A DNA stretch of 64,000 nucleotides. Origin: a virus. Within the stretch, counting starts at the first letter, position 1. Every line of letters begins with the position of its first letter. Made by a program: the position numbers and the translations under genes. The DNA lies in IMG/VR virus record IMGVR_UViG_3300042520_000681, positions 1 to 64,000 of that record; one strand, 5' to 3'. The notes beneath the pieces are model-generated. The model did no database searches. It saw nothing but the letters and a program-made list of their open reading frames with translations, and was not told the origin of the DNA. Below, one piece after another: positions 6,613-13,781 of this stretch.

Positions 6613-6932
6613 TACTTCAAGCCAGACTTAATCTTTTCCAGATTTTCTAGGAAAGACTGAACACTCTGGTTGCCTTGGAAGAACTCCGCGAACGATGTCA
6701 GGTATGCGTCTGTTAGCAGGCACAGGAAACGAGCCTCATCGAACTTCTCGATTATCTCTTTCGGGAATTGATAGCCAAGCGGTGTGCCGTCTTTGTCTGA
6801 CAACTCACTATCGTTCAGCTCGATTGTCTTTTGGATGCTTGCCGCAATGTCTTTGAGCGACAAGATTCCAGCCTCGCCCATCGGGCCTGTTTCAATTTCA
6901 ATTTGTTTGCTTTTGTTTTTATTTGTCTTCAT
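6612..6932 (-). CDS. hypothetical protein (106 aa)
   Basis: A charged, helical, acidic protein (SIQKTIELNDSELSDKDG, then a C-terminal EFFQGNQSVQSFLENLEKIKSG helix). It is coupled on both sides by TAATG and ATGA overlaps. Its position directly after the HTH protein suggests a partner subunit (inference). Confidence 0.6.
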   Translation of the reverse strand: MKTNKNKSKQIEIETGPMGEAGILSLKDIAASIQKTIELNDSELSDKDGTPLGYQFPKEIIEKFDEARFLCLLTDAYLTSFAEFFQGNQSVQSFLENLEKIKSGLK

Positions 6933-7990
6933 TTGGAAAGTTTCTTTAGTTCTTGAATTGTATCCTCGTCAAACAAACCAGCCTTGCCAGACTTCTCTAG
7001 AGATTCATGTTCCTTTAGACGATCTCCGATGATTAACTTGATTGCTGATCTAGTTTCTTCGCGCAACTGGTGGAAAATCTTCACCAGTTTACCGACGAAG
7101 TGATACTGGTCCAGCTCGCCTGCTCCACCGCCGATGTTGTATTGGCTGGCAACGATCAGCAATTCCTCCGCACTACCGAACTCCTTAATCCACGGAGCTT
7201 GCTTGGGAGCCTTGCCTAGCGGTTCCTTTCCCTGCTCCATGCGGACATGGGAGCGAGCTTCTAGTGCCGTCCAGCCTTCCTTGCAGGCTTTCTCTACCAA
7301 TTCGATAACCTTCTTGTTGTTCTCTTTTTCATCTTCCGAGTATTTAGAACAAGCAATCTCGACTGCTACTGTTGGAGAAATCTCCGAACGATACTTAATA
7401 GGAATGCGTTGCGCTGTCCTTGCCCATGCGGATACATGAGAGTAAGACAGCTTTAGGTTAGCCGCGATTTGGGTTACGACATTTTCGTATCCGAGCGCAT
7501 ACAGATGACGAATGCCTTCTCCAGCAAGCCACATACCTTTGCTGGACATATCCACACCGAGTCCGATAGCCGCCGCATAATCCTCTGGACATGGGATAAC
7601 GCCTTCGCGTGGGGTGAATTGAGTTAGATTGTTGAACTCATAGCGTTCTGCCAAGGCCGAATAACCATTGTGCATTCCGGTTGTGATCGCTGCCTCCAGA
7701 ATACTCTGCTCTGTTCCTTGCTTTAATTCTTCCTTAACGATTGTCATCTTTAGTTCCCTTGCGTCGATCTCCCCGCGATCAAATGCGAGGATTGCACAGG
7801 CTTCTTCCAGCAACTCAAAATGATTTGGTGGTGCGTCCTCGTCAATCATATCGTCTTGTTCGCAGACCTTGATAAGACGGAGTGCTGTCTTCACATCTGT
7901 TTTGTATTTAGCAGAAAGCATTTCCGCTAATTGTGTGCGCTCGATTATTCCTTTAGGGGTTTGGAATGAACCCTTTAGTGTTGTTGTCAT
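6929..7990 (-). CDS. DNA-binding protein with ParB/KorB-like HTH (353 aa)
   Basis: The central segment (about 175-205) TQIAANLKLSYSHVSAWARTA has the pattern of a ParB/KorB-type helix-turn-helix. An acidic N-terminal domain (1-110) precedes it, and Lys/Glu-rich helices follow. No ParB N-terminal CTPase boxes are evident, so it is not a standard partition protein. It could be a regulator, a replication accessory or a packaging factor, and is one candidate reader of the dispersed palindrome (inference). It is transcribed with the small terminase genes downstream. Confidence 0.6.
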   Translation of the reverse strand: MTTTLKGSFQTPKGIIERTQLAEMLSAKYKTDVKTALRLIKVCEQDDMIDEDAPPNHFELLEEACAILAFDRGEIDARELKMTIVKEELKQGTEQSILEAAITTGMHNGYSALAERYEFNNLTQFTPREGVIPCPEDYAAAIGLGVDMSSKGMWLAGEGIRHLYALGYENVVTQIAANLKLSYSHVSAWARTAQRIPIKYRSEISPTVAVEIACSKYSEDEKENNKKVIELVEKACKEGWTALEARSHVRMEQGKEPLGKAPKQAPWIKEFGSAEELLIVASQYNIGGGAGELDQYHFVGKLVKIFHQLREETRSAIKLIIGDRLKEHESLEKSGKAGLFDEDTIQELKKLSK

Positions 7991-8000
7991 GTGTTGGTTT

Positions 8001-8159
8001 TTATTTTGGTTTTTGTTTACTCAGGTATCGTTCAACAATAACGCGAACCATACCGGAAAGGCTTCTGTGTTCAGACTTTGCTATCTTGCCAAGCGATTTC
8101 TTAATATCGTTGGTGACATAAAGTCCAAGGAAAGAATCGTTGTTATTCGTTTTCTTCAT
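8001..8159 (-). CDS. ribbon-helix-helix DNA-binding protein (52 aa)
   Basis: A short frame beginning MKKTNNNDSFLGLYVTNDIK. It has a beta strand (FLGLYVTNDIK), then two helices (KSLGKIAKSEH and SLSGMVRVIVERYL) as in CopG/Arc/MetJ repressors. Such proteins bind palindromic operators as dimers. The gene itself contains a copy of the dispersed palindrome (8026-8040), which would suit autoregulation (inference). The start overlaps the end of the upstream gene by 17 nt. Confidence 0.65.
   Translation of the reverse strand: MKKTNNNDSFLGLYVTNDIKKSLGKIAKSEHRSLSGMVRVIVERYLSKQKPK
8026..8040. promoter_or_regulatory. dispersed palindrome copy 3
   Basis: TATCGTTCAACAATA, one mismatch. It lies inside the RHH gene and 36 nt before the start of the ParB-like HTH gene (7990). 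Confidence 0.65.
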
Positions 8160-8385
8160 CAATCATTACTGCGTTGCGAACATCTATGTAGGTATCAATC
8201 AAATCTTCGTCATCAAAATCATGCGTCACCTTGAGATTGCTTTCGGAAATTACACGGATGTCTCTTTGAAATTTGTCTTGAGGGGTTGATTGGATATGGT
8301 CAACAACCTCGTCTTCGCCCTTAAAGAACTTGGCGAATGTGTAGTGATCTTCGTTGATCTGCTTCGTTAAGACTAGGTATTCCAT
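8143..8385 (-). CDS. hypothetical acidic protein (80 aa)
   Basis: The start at 8385 (MEYLVLTKQINEDHY) is chosen over longer frames because a strong hairpin lies immediately upstream (8402-8435). A small acidic alpha/beta protein with a Glu/Asp-rich tail. It overlaps the RHH gene start by 17 nt, so the pair is coupled. The acidic/basic pairing raises the possibility of a regulator and its modulator (weak inference). Confidence 0.55.
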   Translation of the reverse strand: MEYLVLTKQINEDHYTFAKFFKGEDEVVDHIQSTPQDKFQRDIRVISESNLKVTHDFDDEDLIDTYIDVRNAVMIDEENE

Positions 8386-8401
8386 AGGATTATTGCGAAG
8401 T

Positions 8402-8435
8402 GTGGGCGGGAGGAAAACCATTAACTCCCGCCCAC
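8402..8435 (-). terminator. intercistronic hairpin/terminator
   Basis: Perfect 11-bp stem GTGGGCGGGAG/CTCCCGCCCAC with a 12-nt loop, between the stop at 8451 and the start at 8385 on the leftward strand. No clear T-run follows, so termination may be partial. Confidence 0.6.
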
Positions 8436-8450
8436 TTGTCGCACAACAAA

Positions 8451-8645
8451 TTAGAATGCTTCAGGCTGTTGTTGCCGAGGCTCCGAGAGTTTCAAGGAAT
8501 AATACTTCCCGTTATCGTTTGTCTTCTCCCAGCCTGCAAGCTCGTAATCCTTACCGCCGACATTGATTTTACCTTTGATGTCGGGATGTTTGTCTTCCTT
8601 CTTGAACTTGTTCTTCGATAGGAATCCGCTGTTTTCTTTAGCCAT
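8451..8645 (-). CDS. small protein next to ssDNA-annealing gene (64 aa)
   Basis: MAKENSGFLSKNKFKKEDKH, followed by a beta-rich KGKINVGGKDYELAGWEKT core. From memory, similar short proteins with the KGKI.VGGK.Y.L.GW motif occur next to recombinase genes in many phages; the role is unknown. It lies 19 nt downstream of the ERF gene and ends at the strong hairpin. Confidence 0.65.
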   Translation of the reverse strand: MAKENSGFLSKNKFKKEDKHPDIKGKINVGGKDYELAGWEKTNDNGKYYSLKLSEPRQQQPEAF

Positions 8646-8664
8646 ATATTTGATTTAGTTAATG

Positions 8665-9396
8665 TTACTCTGCAATAGCTTTGTAAGCTACGATTGTTTT
8701 CTTGATAGCATCCATGCCATCGAAAAGGAATAGTGATGAAGTGTTGTCGCTCATCTTGAAGAAGTCTTTAGCCTGCGCTGGAACACGCTCGTCTTTGGCC
8801 CACTTGTGAGATTCAAGAAACTCTTCTGGCGTGTAACCGAGCTTCATCAACTCTTGGAAGAGTGCCTGATGATTCTCTCCGTTGAATTTAGATGCCACTT
8901 CTTTCGCTTTAGGAGCCTCTGTAGGCTTCTTTTCCTGCGGCTTGGCTGGCTCTGCCTTCTGGACGGGCTTCGGAGATTCTACGGGCTTCTGAGCTGGAGC
9001 GTTCCGACCCATTGCCGCTTCCCCATCGTCGTCGTCAGGGCAAACCATAGTGACAGCTTGCAACGCATAACGGCGAGCATACGAAATCAGCGAACCGATT
9101 CCTTGCGGATCGTCTTTCGCTGGCTTCATGTATGTCCGGCTCTTGATCCATTGTCCCGAGCCGTGCATCAACATGGTTTCGACATAGTATCCAGACTCGT
9201 CGTGAGACGGAAGCTGGACAACACTCAAGCCATGCTTTGACAGGATAGGACGGGTAGCTTCCCATACTGCCGCGAGAGAAGCGTAGTTTGATTTGAAGAA
9301 CGGATTCGCGGAATCCTTGTGGACTGTGCCAACCTCCGCTTGCGCCTTTGCTAAAGCGGCTGCGAGGTCGCCGATGTTTTCAGATTGTGTGTTCAT
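8665..9396 (-). CDS. erf: ERF-family single-strand annealing protein (243 aa)
   Basis: The N-terminal ERF domain is clear: FFKSNYASLAAVWEATRPIL (about 34-53), GLSVVQ, then GSLISYARRYALQAV (about 102-116). A Pro/Lys/Ala-rich linker follows (to ~165) and then a C-terminal helical domain. ERF proteins anneal complementary single strands during phage recombination and genome circularisation. It is encoded with a PD-(D/E)XK exonuclease upstream (9892-10650), giving a two-component recombination system. The acidic tail may recruit partners (inference). Confidence 0.9.
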   Translation of the reverse strand: MNTQSENIGDLAAALAKAQAEVGTVHKDSANPFFKSNYASLAAVWEATRPILSKHGLSVVQLPSHDESGYYVETMLMHGSGQWIKSRTYMKPAKDDPQGIGSLISYARRYALQAVTMVCPDDDDGEAAMGRNAPAQKPVESPKPVQKAEPAKPQEKKPTEAPKAKEVASKFNGENHQALFQELMKLGYTPEEFLESHKWAKDERVPAQAKDFFKMSDNTSSLFLFDGMDAIKKTIVAYKAIAE

Positions 9397-9441
9397 TGAG
9401 CATTCAGATTAGTTTTTCTATCGGTAATGTCAAAATAATTT

Positions 9442-9579
9442 TTAAGATTTTTTTTCTTGAGGCAAAGATTCCATCACCTTTGCATACTTTAAAGCCCAAT
9501 CGTCTCTCTGCTTGAGAGCTGATGTGAGCCTGCGTTTCAAAGATGCGATTTCTTTTTTTAGTTCTTCGTTTGTTTCCAT
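9442..9579 (-). CDS. small coiled-coil protein (45 aa)
   Basis: METNEELKKEIASLKRRLTS with heptad spacing of Leu/Ile and a Lys-rich C-terminus. The short frame fits exactly between two leftward genes (2 nt after the upstream stop). No functional assignment. Confidence 0.5.
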   Translation of the reverse strand: METNEELKKEIASLKRRLTSALKQRDDWALKYAKVMESLPQEKKS

Positions 9580-9581
9580 AA

Positions 9582-9890
9582 TTAGTCGTGCGATTCCCCA
9601 TCGTGGATGGTGTCAATACCGAAAGACAGGTTGAGTTTTGTCCAAGGCCCATCCTTATCTGTTCCGTCAGTAACCCAAGCTCGGAAGCCACCAGTAGCGC
9701 AATCTTCTCCTGCGATTGCTTGCTTCATCAATCTCCTAGCCTCTTGCCGCAACTCACGCTGATCTGGAACACCATTTTCTGATCGCGCCCATATCCAATC
9801 GGTGGCTGACATCATTTTCCCGACTTGATAGAAATCAAAGGTGTCCATGATCTCGTCCAGTTGGTTGTTCAATACTTCTTGTCTTGTCAT
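9582..9890 (-). CDS. hypothetical protein (102 aa)
   Basis: The start at 9890 lies 1 nt after the exonuclease stop. The sequence has an acidic helical N-terminus (QEVLNNQLDEIMDTFDFYQV) and a Trp-containing beta-rich C-terminus ending in IHDGESHD. Probably a recombination or replication accessory by context; the family is not recognised. Confidence 0.6.
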   Translation of the reverse strand: MTRQEVLNNQLDEIMDTFDFYQVGKMMSATDWIWARSENGVPDQRELRQEARRLMKQAIAGEDCATGGFRAWVTDGTDKDGPWTKLNLSFGIDTIHDGESHD

Positions 9891-9891
9891 G

Positions 9892-10650
9892 TTATTTCTT
9901 TGGGGGTTGATAGCCTGTGCTGAACTGCCAATACTTGCAGATGTGGGTGAAGGCTTCGTAGTTTTCGTTAAGAGTTTTCTCGTCATACCAAGCCTCACCG
10001 ATACGCCCCGGCTCGGTTGTCGAGATGTAAAGGTTGACTCCTCTTACTGCGCCAGCGACCTTGGCGTATGCGGCGATCTGCATTGGCTCCTTTGCCCAAG
10101 GCTTGATGTCAAAGTCTGGCTTGGTCTTGCGGCTCTTGTAATCCAAGATATGCAACACACCATCCTTCATAATAAGTGCGTCTGTTGTGCCAGCGTAGCC
10201 AACTTCGGGAGACACTAAACGCAGTTCGTGCTGTAGGAAGGTGACATTATTCTTCTCCACCCACTTCTTGACTGGCTCGACATAGCACTCCATTACGGGA
10301 TCGTATGGCTCGCCTTGGAAGTGGTTCTCTAGTGCCTTGTGGATGTTCGTTCCGAGGTCTGCTGCATCGTCAACCTGCTTGAATGCGTCTTGCATAATGC
10401 GGGAACAATACTCTTCGTCGCTCTCGTCTTGCTGGCGAGGAAGGGTAAGACTTGCCATCAGAACCTGCTGTTGTTTCCAACGGTCAAGCTCCGGTGATGC
10501 GAGGCACTTGAAGATTGTTGTGACTGACGGCAGTAAACCGAGTCCTTTTGCGTCTCGCAATGTTGTCTTGCGGTATCCGCCTTTAGTTTTATTTGGGACT
10601 TCAAAGACTGCTTTGCCTTTTAGGTCGTAGTAGTGTCCTGATTCGTTCAT
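9892..10650 (-). CDS. PD-(D/E)XK exonuclease, RecB/Cas4-like (252 aa)
   Basis: The nuclease core is visible: GTTDALIMKDGVLHILDYKSRK (about 153-174), with the metal-binding Asp and the D-x-K motif, followed by a QIAAYAKV helix with the conserved Gln. An upstream His/Glu segment (IHKALENHFQGEPYD) completes a RecB-type fold. It would resect DNA ends and feed single strands to the ERF annealase, much as lambda Exo works with Beta. No helicase domain and no obvious Cas4-type four-Cys iron-sulfur cluster. Confidence 0.82.
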   Translation of the reverse strand: MNESGHYYDLKGKAVFEVPNKTKGGYRKTTLRDAKGLGLLPSVTTIFKCLASPELDRWKQQQVLMASLTLPRQQDESDEEYCSRIMQDAFKQVDDAADLGTNIHKALENHFQGEPYDPVMECYVEPVKKWVEKNNVTFLQHELRLVSPEVGYAGTTDALIMKDGVLHILDYKSRKTKPDFDIKPWAKEPMQIAAYAKVAGAVRGVNLYISTTEPGRIGEAWYDEKTLNENYEAFTHICKYWQFSTGYQPPKK

Positions 10651-10692
10651 GTGTGTGTTTCTTTTTTTTGTTATTTACAAAATTTAATGGAA

Positions 10693-11040
10693 TTATCGTT
10701 CAACAATAGCGCCACAAGTATCAGTCTCAAAGACAGTAACCTTTGACACATTGCCCAATTGATCGTTTGCTTGCTTAAATATCCAAGACGCAATGTATTC
10801 AGATGTTGTTGTTCCAACAAGTATATCGTTTATAACCGAGTGATCTAGTTTATTAATTATTGGATTAATTCTTTTTTTGATCTCGTTGAAATCAATGACC
10901 ATTCCGAGTGCGTTTACTTGCCCAGAGCATTCTATCCTCACCTTGTAATTGTGTCCATGCATTACAGAGCATTGGTGATCTGGTATATTTAGATAATGCG
11001 CCGCGCTAAATGTGAAGTCTTTGAATACTGTAGTTTTCAT
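10693..11040 (-). CDS. queD: QueD, 6-carboxytetrahydropterin synthase (115 aa)
   Basis: Shows the full active-site set: zinc ligands His15 (AAHYL), His28 and His30 (MHGHNY), catalytic Cys24 (QCSVMHGH), Asp66-His67 (LDHSV) and Glu105 (VFETDT). The family converts 7,8-dihydroneopterin triphosphate to 6-carboxytetrahydropterin on the way to preQ0. Translationally coupled to a small gene and a DpdA-like transglycosylase upstream, it probably feeds 7-deazaguanine modification of phage DNA. FolE, QueE and QueC are not in the window, so they would come from the host or from elsewhere in the genome. Confidence 0.88.
   Translation of the reverse strand: MKTTVFKDFTFSAAHYLNIPDHQCSVMHGHNYKVRIECSGQVNALGMVIDFNEIKKRINPIINKLDHSVINDILVGTTTSEYIASWIFKQANDQLGNVSKVTVFETDTCGAIVER
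10694..10708. promoter_or_regulatory. dispersed palindrome copy 4
   Basis: TATCGTTCAACAATA, one mismatch, identical to the copy at 8026. It spans the stop codon of queD and lies 44 nt before the exonuclease start. Confidence 0.7.
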
Positions 11041-11279
11041 TCTCTTGTGCAGGTTATTTTGATTCTGTAGTGCCATCCGATTACTTCTACCTTTGCTCCG
11101 ATCTTGGCGCGGAGATGGTCTGCCAAGTCTTCTTGGTAGATTTCTTTTGGCGAGTTAGCGAGGATTTCCATCAAATCCTCAACGATGAGCGTGTTGTGGC
11201 TCGTTATCTTGATCTCGTAAGTATCTATCAGTTTTCCGTTCGGGCAAGCAGCCCGGTGCGTAGTCTCGTAGGTGTTCAT
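11037..11279 (-). CDS. small protein inside the queD-dpdA cassette (80 aa)
   Basis: Begins MNTYETTHRAACPNGKLIDTY and ends in a KVEVIGWHYRIKITC strand pattern; a compact alpha/beta fold with three Cys. ATGA overlaps join it to both queD and the dpdA-like gene, so it is probably part of the same pathway. It is too short and divergent to call QueF, and no known 7-deazaguanine enzyme can be assigned. Confidence 0.6.
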   Translation of the reverse strand: MNTYETTHRAACPNGKLIDTYEIKITSHNTLIVEDLMEILANSPKEIYQEDLADHLRAKIGAKVEVIGWHYRIKITCTRE

Positions 11280-11866
11280 ATTAGCTTGGGTTGGTTGTGA
11301 AGTTCGTAGATTGCTTTTCGCATGTGGGTGTATCTGCCGAGTCCTGTTCCGTCCAGACTATCAACGCCGAAATTCTCGAAATACTCAAATCGTCCGGGCG
11401 TGTTTACTCTTCCGACATGAACCCACTTTTCTAGGGCTTGTGCAGCTTTTATGATTTGAACGACATGGTTTGACATCTTCCATTGGGTTGTGCCGCCGAT
11501 GAAGATAGCCGATACTTCATCCCAAGGAATCTCCAAGTCTTCCTGACCATCTTGGCACACGAACGCAAGAGGAAAATCTATTCTATTCTTCCACCTATGA
11601 AATACCTCAATGGTTCTCCGTGCGCTACCAACTATATCTGGAACAGCTACCCATCGACATAGATGCTTTTCCGGTTTTTGCCTTTCCAATAAAGTAAGGA
11701 AACCTTTTAATTCAAATGTAGCGAATGCTCCATTGTCGATACAATAATGTTTATTTGGTGCTTGGATGGCGCGTCTAGTTAATGGAGTTATCAATTGTTC
11801 TACCTCGCATCCAATCTCGTCTTGCGCTTTTTGTAAGCTCCCAGATGTATCCAGCATTACAATCAT
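11276..11866 (-). CDS. dpdA: DpdA-like 7-deazaguanine DNA transglycosylase (196 aa)
   Basis: The sequence fits the short phage branch of the tRNA-guanine transglycosylase superfamily. It has CIDNGAF (Asp44, proposed catalytic), WVAVPDIVG (about 72-80), FVCQDG, FIGGTTQWK (about 121-129), VHVGRVNT and a closing SLDGTG. These enzymes exchange guanine for preQ0-type bases, in DNA for DpdA. The start at 11866 is preferred to far upstream starts because the membrane protein gene ends at 11872. At 196 aa it is short for the family. A tRNA-directed or other base-exchange role cannot be excluded. Confidence 0.72.
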   Translation of the reverse strand: MIVMLDTSGSLQKAQDEIGCEVEQLITPLTRRAIQAPNKHYCIDNGAFATFELKGFLTLLERQKPEKHLCRWVAVPDIVGSARRTIEVFHRWKNRIDFPLAFVCQDGQEDLEIPWDEVSAIFIGGTTQWKMSNHVVQIIKAAQALEKWVHVGRVNTPGRFEYFENFGVDSLDGTGLGRYTHMRKAIYELHNQPKLI

Positions 11867-11871
11867 ATACT

Positions 11872-12060
11872 TTATTTGCGTAGGATAAAATTGGTGATGT
11901 TTCCGAGAATAGTGACGAATATGAGTTGTGCTATATACCATTCCCGCTTGATGTAGAGCCATGTCATCTTGCCTGCGTATTTGAGTTGGATACCCACAAG
12001 TTTGAGGGTCGTGTGTTTCATAGGTTTCATTACTTTGGTTGGTTTGTTTTGGTTGGTCAA
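11872..12060 (-). CDS. small membrane protein (62 aa)
   Basis: A basic N-terminal half (NQNKPTKVMKPMKHTTLKL) and a C-terminal hydrophobic segment (YIAQLIFVTILGNITNFIL, about 42-60). It is predicted as a single-pass inner-membrane protein. It sits between the replication initiator (6 nt) and the dpdA-like gene (5 nt). The function is unknown. Confidence 0.55.
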   Translation of the reverse strand: MTNQNKPTKVMKPMKHTTLKLVGIQLKYAGKMTWLYIKREWYIAQLIFVTILGNITNFILRK

Positions 12061-12066
12061 CGAAAA

Positions 12067-12966
12067 TTAAAAATATCCGTTGGTTTTTTTGAATGCGATG
12101 AACTCGACTAGCCAGCGGTCTTCTACCGTGGTTAGGTAATCCCGCTGAATATCCGTTCTGTCCATGATTCCGTGGAGCCATGTCCAGAACTCGTCTGTCC
12201 ATCCGTTTTGTCTGACTGCTTCTGCTGGTGTCATCCTGCCTTTCGGCGCGGAAGATTCTTGTTTAACAATAGTCTCGTCCTCCCATCTGCGTTGGTTAAG
12301 CCATGTCGCAGGGTGGGGAATAAATTGAGGATCGCTCCAAGTCTTCTTGTGCTTCTCTAGGGCTGGTAGAACTTGCTCTAGGTTGCACTTGTTTTTGTCC
12401 CATGCTTTCCGAGCATTTGGCTTGGCTACTTTCTTCGGGTATGAGGAATAGAATGAATCAAATTCCTCGCTTGAGGCTTTCAATTCTTTCTTCTTTTCAT
12501 CACGCTCTTGTATTTGTTTACCATTAAAAGGTATTTCATTTACCATTAAAGGGTATTTGTCTGAGGTTTTTCCACCCTGTGGGATTTCCGTAGTGTGGAA
12601 TTTCCCTAGGGTGGAATTCATGGCGTATCGAACCTTTACATACCATCCATCTATTCGGTTTTCTTCAGTCCTAACTTTTACATCCGAAATAAACCCCTCC
12701 TCTACAAGTTGGCTTTTTGCTCTTGAGAACCTATCTCTTCCCCAGTCTAAGGCTTTCATGGCATACTCAGAGGTGGCAAACACATTGCTGTTCTTCTGCC
12801 ATTTTCTCACATAACAATAAAAGGCATACAGAGCAATGCAGTCTCCGGGGCTTTGCATCTTGAGCAGCCTGTCCATTGATGGCTTCGTAACTCCGATCAG
12901 TATATCTTCAATGCTTCCATCGTGCATTGTTTCGCATCGTTCGTATTGCTCAATTTTATATTCCAT
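12067..12966 (-). CDS. replication initiator / helicase loader-type protein (299 aa)
   Basis: The N-terminal ~110 residues look like a winged-helix replication domain (NVFATSEYAMKALDWGRDRF, then LVEEGFISDVKV). The C-terminal part has the FDSFYSSYPKKVAKPNARKAW and PHPATWLNQRRWEDE signatures of phage replication proteins that recruit the replicative helicase. The ATG at 12966 is preferred over a GTG five codons upstream. It probably loads the DnaB-type helicase encoded at 60727. It is the first gene of the leftward operon and carries a palindrome copy at 12257. Confidence 0.75.
   Translation of the reverse strand: MEYKIEQYERCETMHDGSIEDILIGVTKPSMDRLLKMQSPGDCIALYAFYCYVRKWQKNSNVFATSEYAMKALDWGRDRFSRAKSQLVEEGFISDVKVRTEENRIDGWYVKVRYAMNSTLGKFHTTEIPQGGKTSDKYPLMVNEIPFNGKQIQERDEKKKELKASSEEFDSFYSSYPKKVAKPNARKAWDKNKCNLEQVLPALEKHKKTWSDPQFIPHPATWLNQRRWEDETIVKQESSAPKGRMTPAEAVRQNGWTDEFWTWLHGIMDRTDIQRDYLTTVEDRWLVEFIAFKKTNGYF
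12257..12271. promoter_or_regulatory. dispersed palindrome copy 5
   Basis: TCTTGTTTAACAATA, one mismatch. It lies inside the replication initiator gene. Confidence 0.6.
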
Positions 12967-12985
12967 ACAAAGAGGGGCCACCCCC

Positions 12986-13034
12986 CGCTACGGTTGAAGA
13001 CCGATTGATTGTCGGGTGGAAATATTCCGTAGCG
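12986..13034. other. long inverted repeat in leader region
   Basis: Perfect 8-bp arms CGCTACGG (12986-12993) and CCGTAGCG (13027-13034) enclose 33 nt, directly upstream of the replication initiator. It could form a leader RNA stem or flank an operator. Confidence 0.5.
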
Positions 13035-13044
13035 GAGAGGTGAT

Positions 13045-13157
13045 ATATTTATATTTCGATTTAATCTTCAGTTGGCATCCGTTTCCACACGGACGACTGT
13101 ATCGCTACAGCAACTCAGACTCTACACTCTCTCGGTGTAGTGTCCAATCTTTTTTTT
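13045..13157 (+). ncRNA. candidate small RNA with three hairpins and terminator
   Basis: Plus-strand hairpins TCCGT/ACGGA (13078-13093), CTGTA/TACAG closing a 4-nt loop (13097-13110), and GAC-CTACAC/GTGTAG-GTC (13118-13144), followed by eight T residues (13150-13157). This is the arrangement of a short terminated RNA antisense to the gap between two leftward genes. No promoter could be assigned with confidence and the 5' end is a guess. It could instead be a leftward leader structure. Confidence 0.4.
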
Positions 13158-13329
13158 ACAGGTCGGAATATTCTCTGGCGATTGCGTATGCCTGCATGAT
13201 CTTCTCGTTGGCAAGATCAATTTCATCAGCGGCATAATTGATCTGATCTCGCACGGTGTAGAGCATGGCAGACTCAATGAGTCGAATAGATTCTTCTAGG
13301 TAGGTTTTAATTTTTTCTTCTGGCTTCAT
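13156..13329 (-). CDS. small helical protein (57 aa)
   Basis: The start at 13329 (MKPEEKIKTYLEESIRLIES) is chosen because the longer frame would run into the divergent control region. Almost entirely charged helix, probably dimeric. Its stop overlaps the T-run of the candidate small RNA on the other strand. The function is unknown. Confidence 0.5.
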   Translation of the reverse strand: MKPEEKIKTYLEESIRLIESAMLYTVRDQINYAADEIDLANEKIMQAYAIAREYSDL

Positions 13330-13334
13330 AGAAT

Positions 13335-13367
13335 TTGAATGTTGACACAACATGAAGTGGCATTCAA
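13335..13367. promoter_or_regulatory. divergent control region with inverted repeat
   Basis: Arms TTGAATG (13335-13341) and CATTCAA (13361-13367) flank a good -35 hexamer TTGACA on the plus strand. It lies between the divergent starts at 13329 and 13377. No convincing -10 is seen. Confidence 0.4.
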
Positions 13368-13376
13368 GTTGGATGT

Positions 13377-13781
13377 ATGAACACATACGAAACATCCTGC
13401 ATAATGTCTATGCCGGAATCCGAAGAAGGCTGGAAATATAATGTCCGTCCAGCCGATGAGCCAGAACTAGCCAGCCCCGGACTGCTGACTATTTGCGAGA
13501 TGGATTCTTTACGATCCGAGCTACGCAACGAAAGGTATAAGCGAATGCTCGCAGAAGGTGAGGTTGCACGAATGAAGTTTGAACAGGCATGGACTCCACA
13601 CCAATCGTTTCTTGGGTTCCCGCTCCGCTCATACGACTCAAGCGATGACGACTGCAAGCGCACTAGCTATGAGGTCAAAATTGATGGCGTCTGGTGCGAG
13701 GTTGTCACTTCTGGACTGAATTTCGATACACAAGAAGCAGTCGCCACGATCTGTCAAATCCTAAAGAATAAAGCGAAATGA
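13377..13781 (+). CDS. hypothetical protein (134 aa)
   Basis: First gene of the rightward metabolism block. Acidic N-terminus (MPESEEGWKYNVRPADEPEL), a central charged helix, and a beta-rich C-terminus (SYEVKIDGVWCEVVTSGL). No known domain recognised. It ends in an ATGA overlap with the next gene. Confidence 0.6.
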   Translation: MNTYETSCIMSMPESEEGWKYNVRPADEPELASPGLLTICEMDSLRSELRNERYKRMLAEGEVARMKFEQAWTPHQSFLGFPLRSYDSSDDDCKRTSYEVKIDGVWCEVVTSGLNFDTQEAVATICQILKNKAK

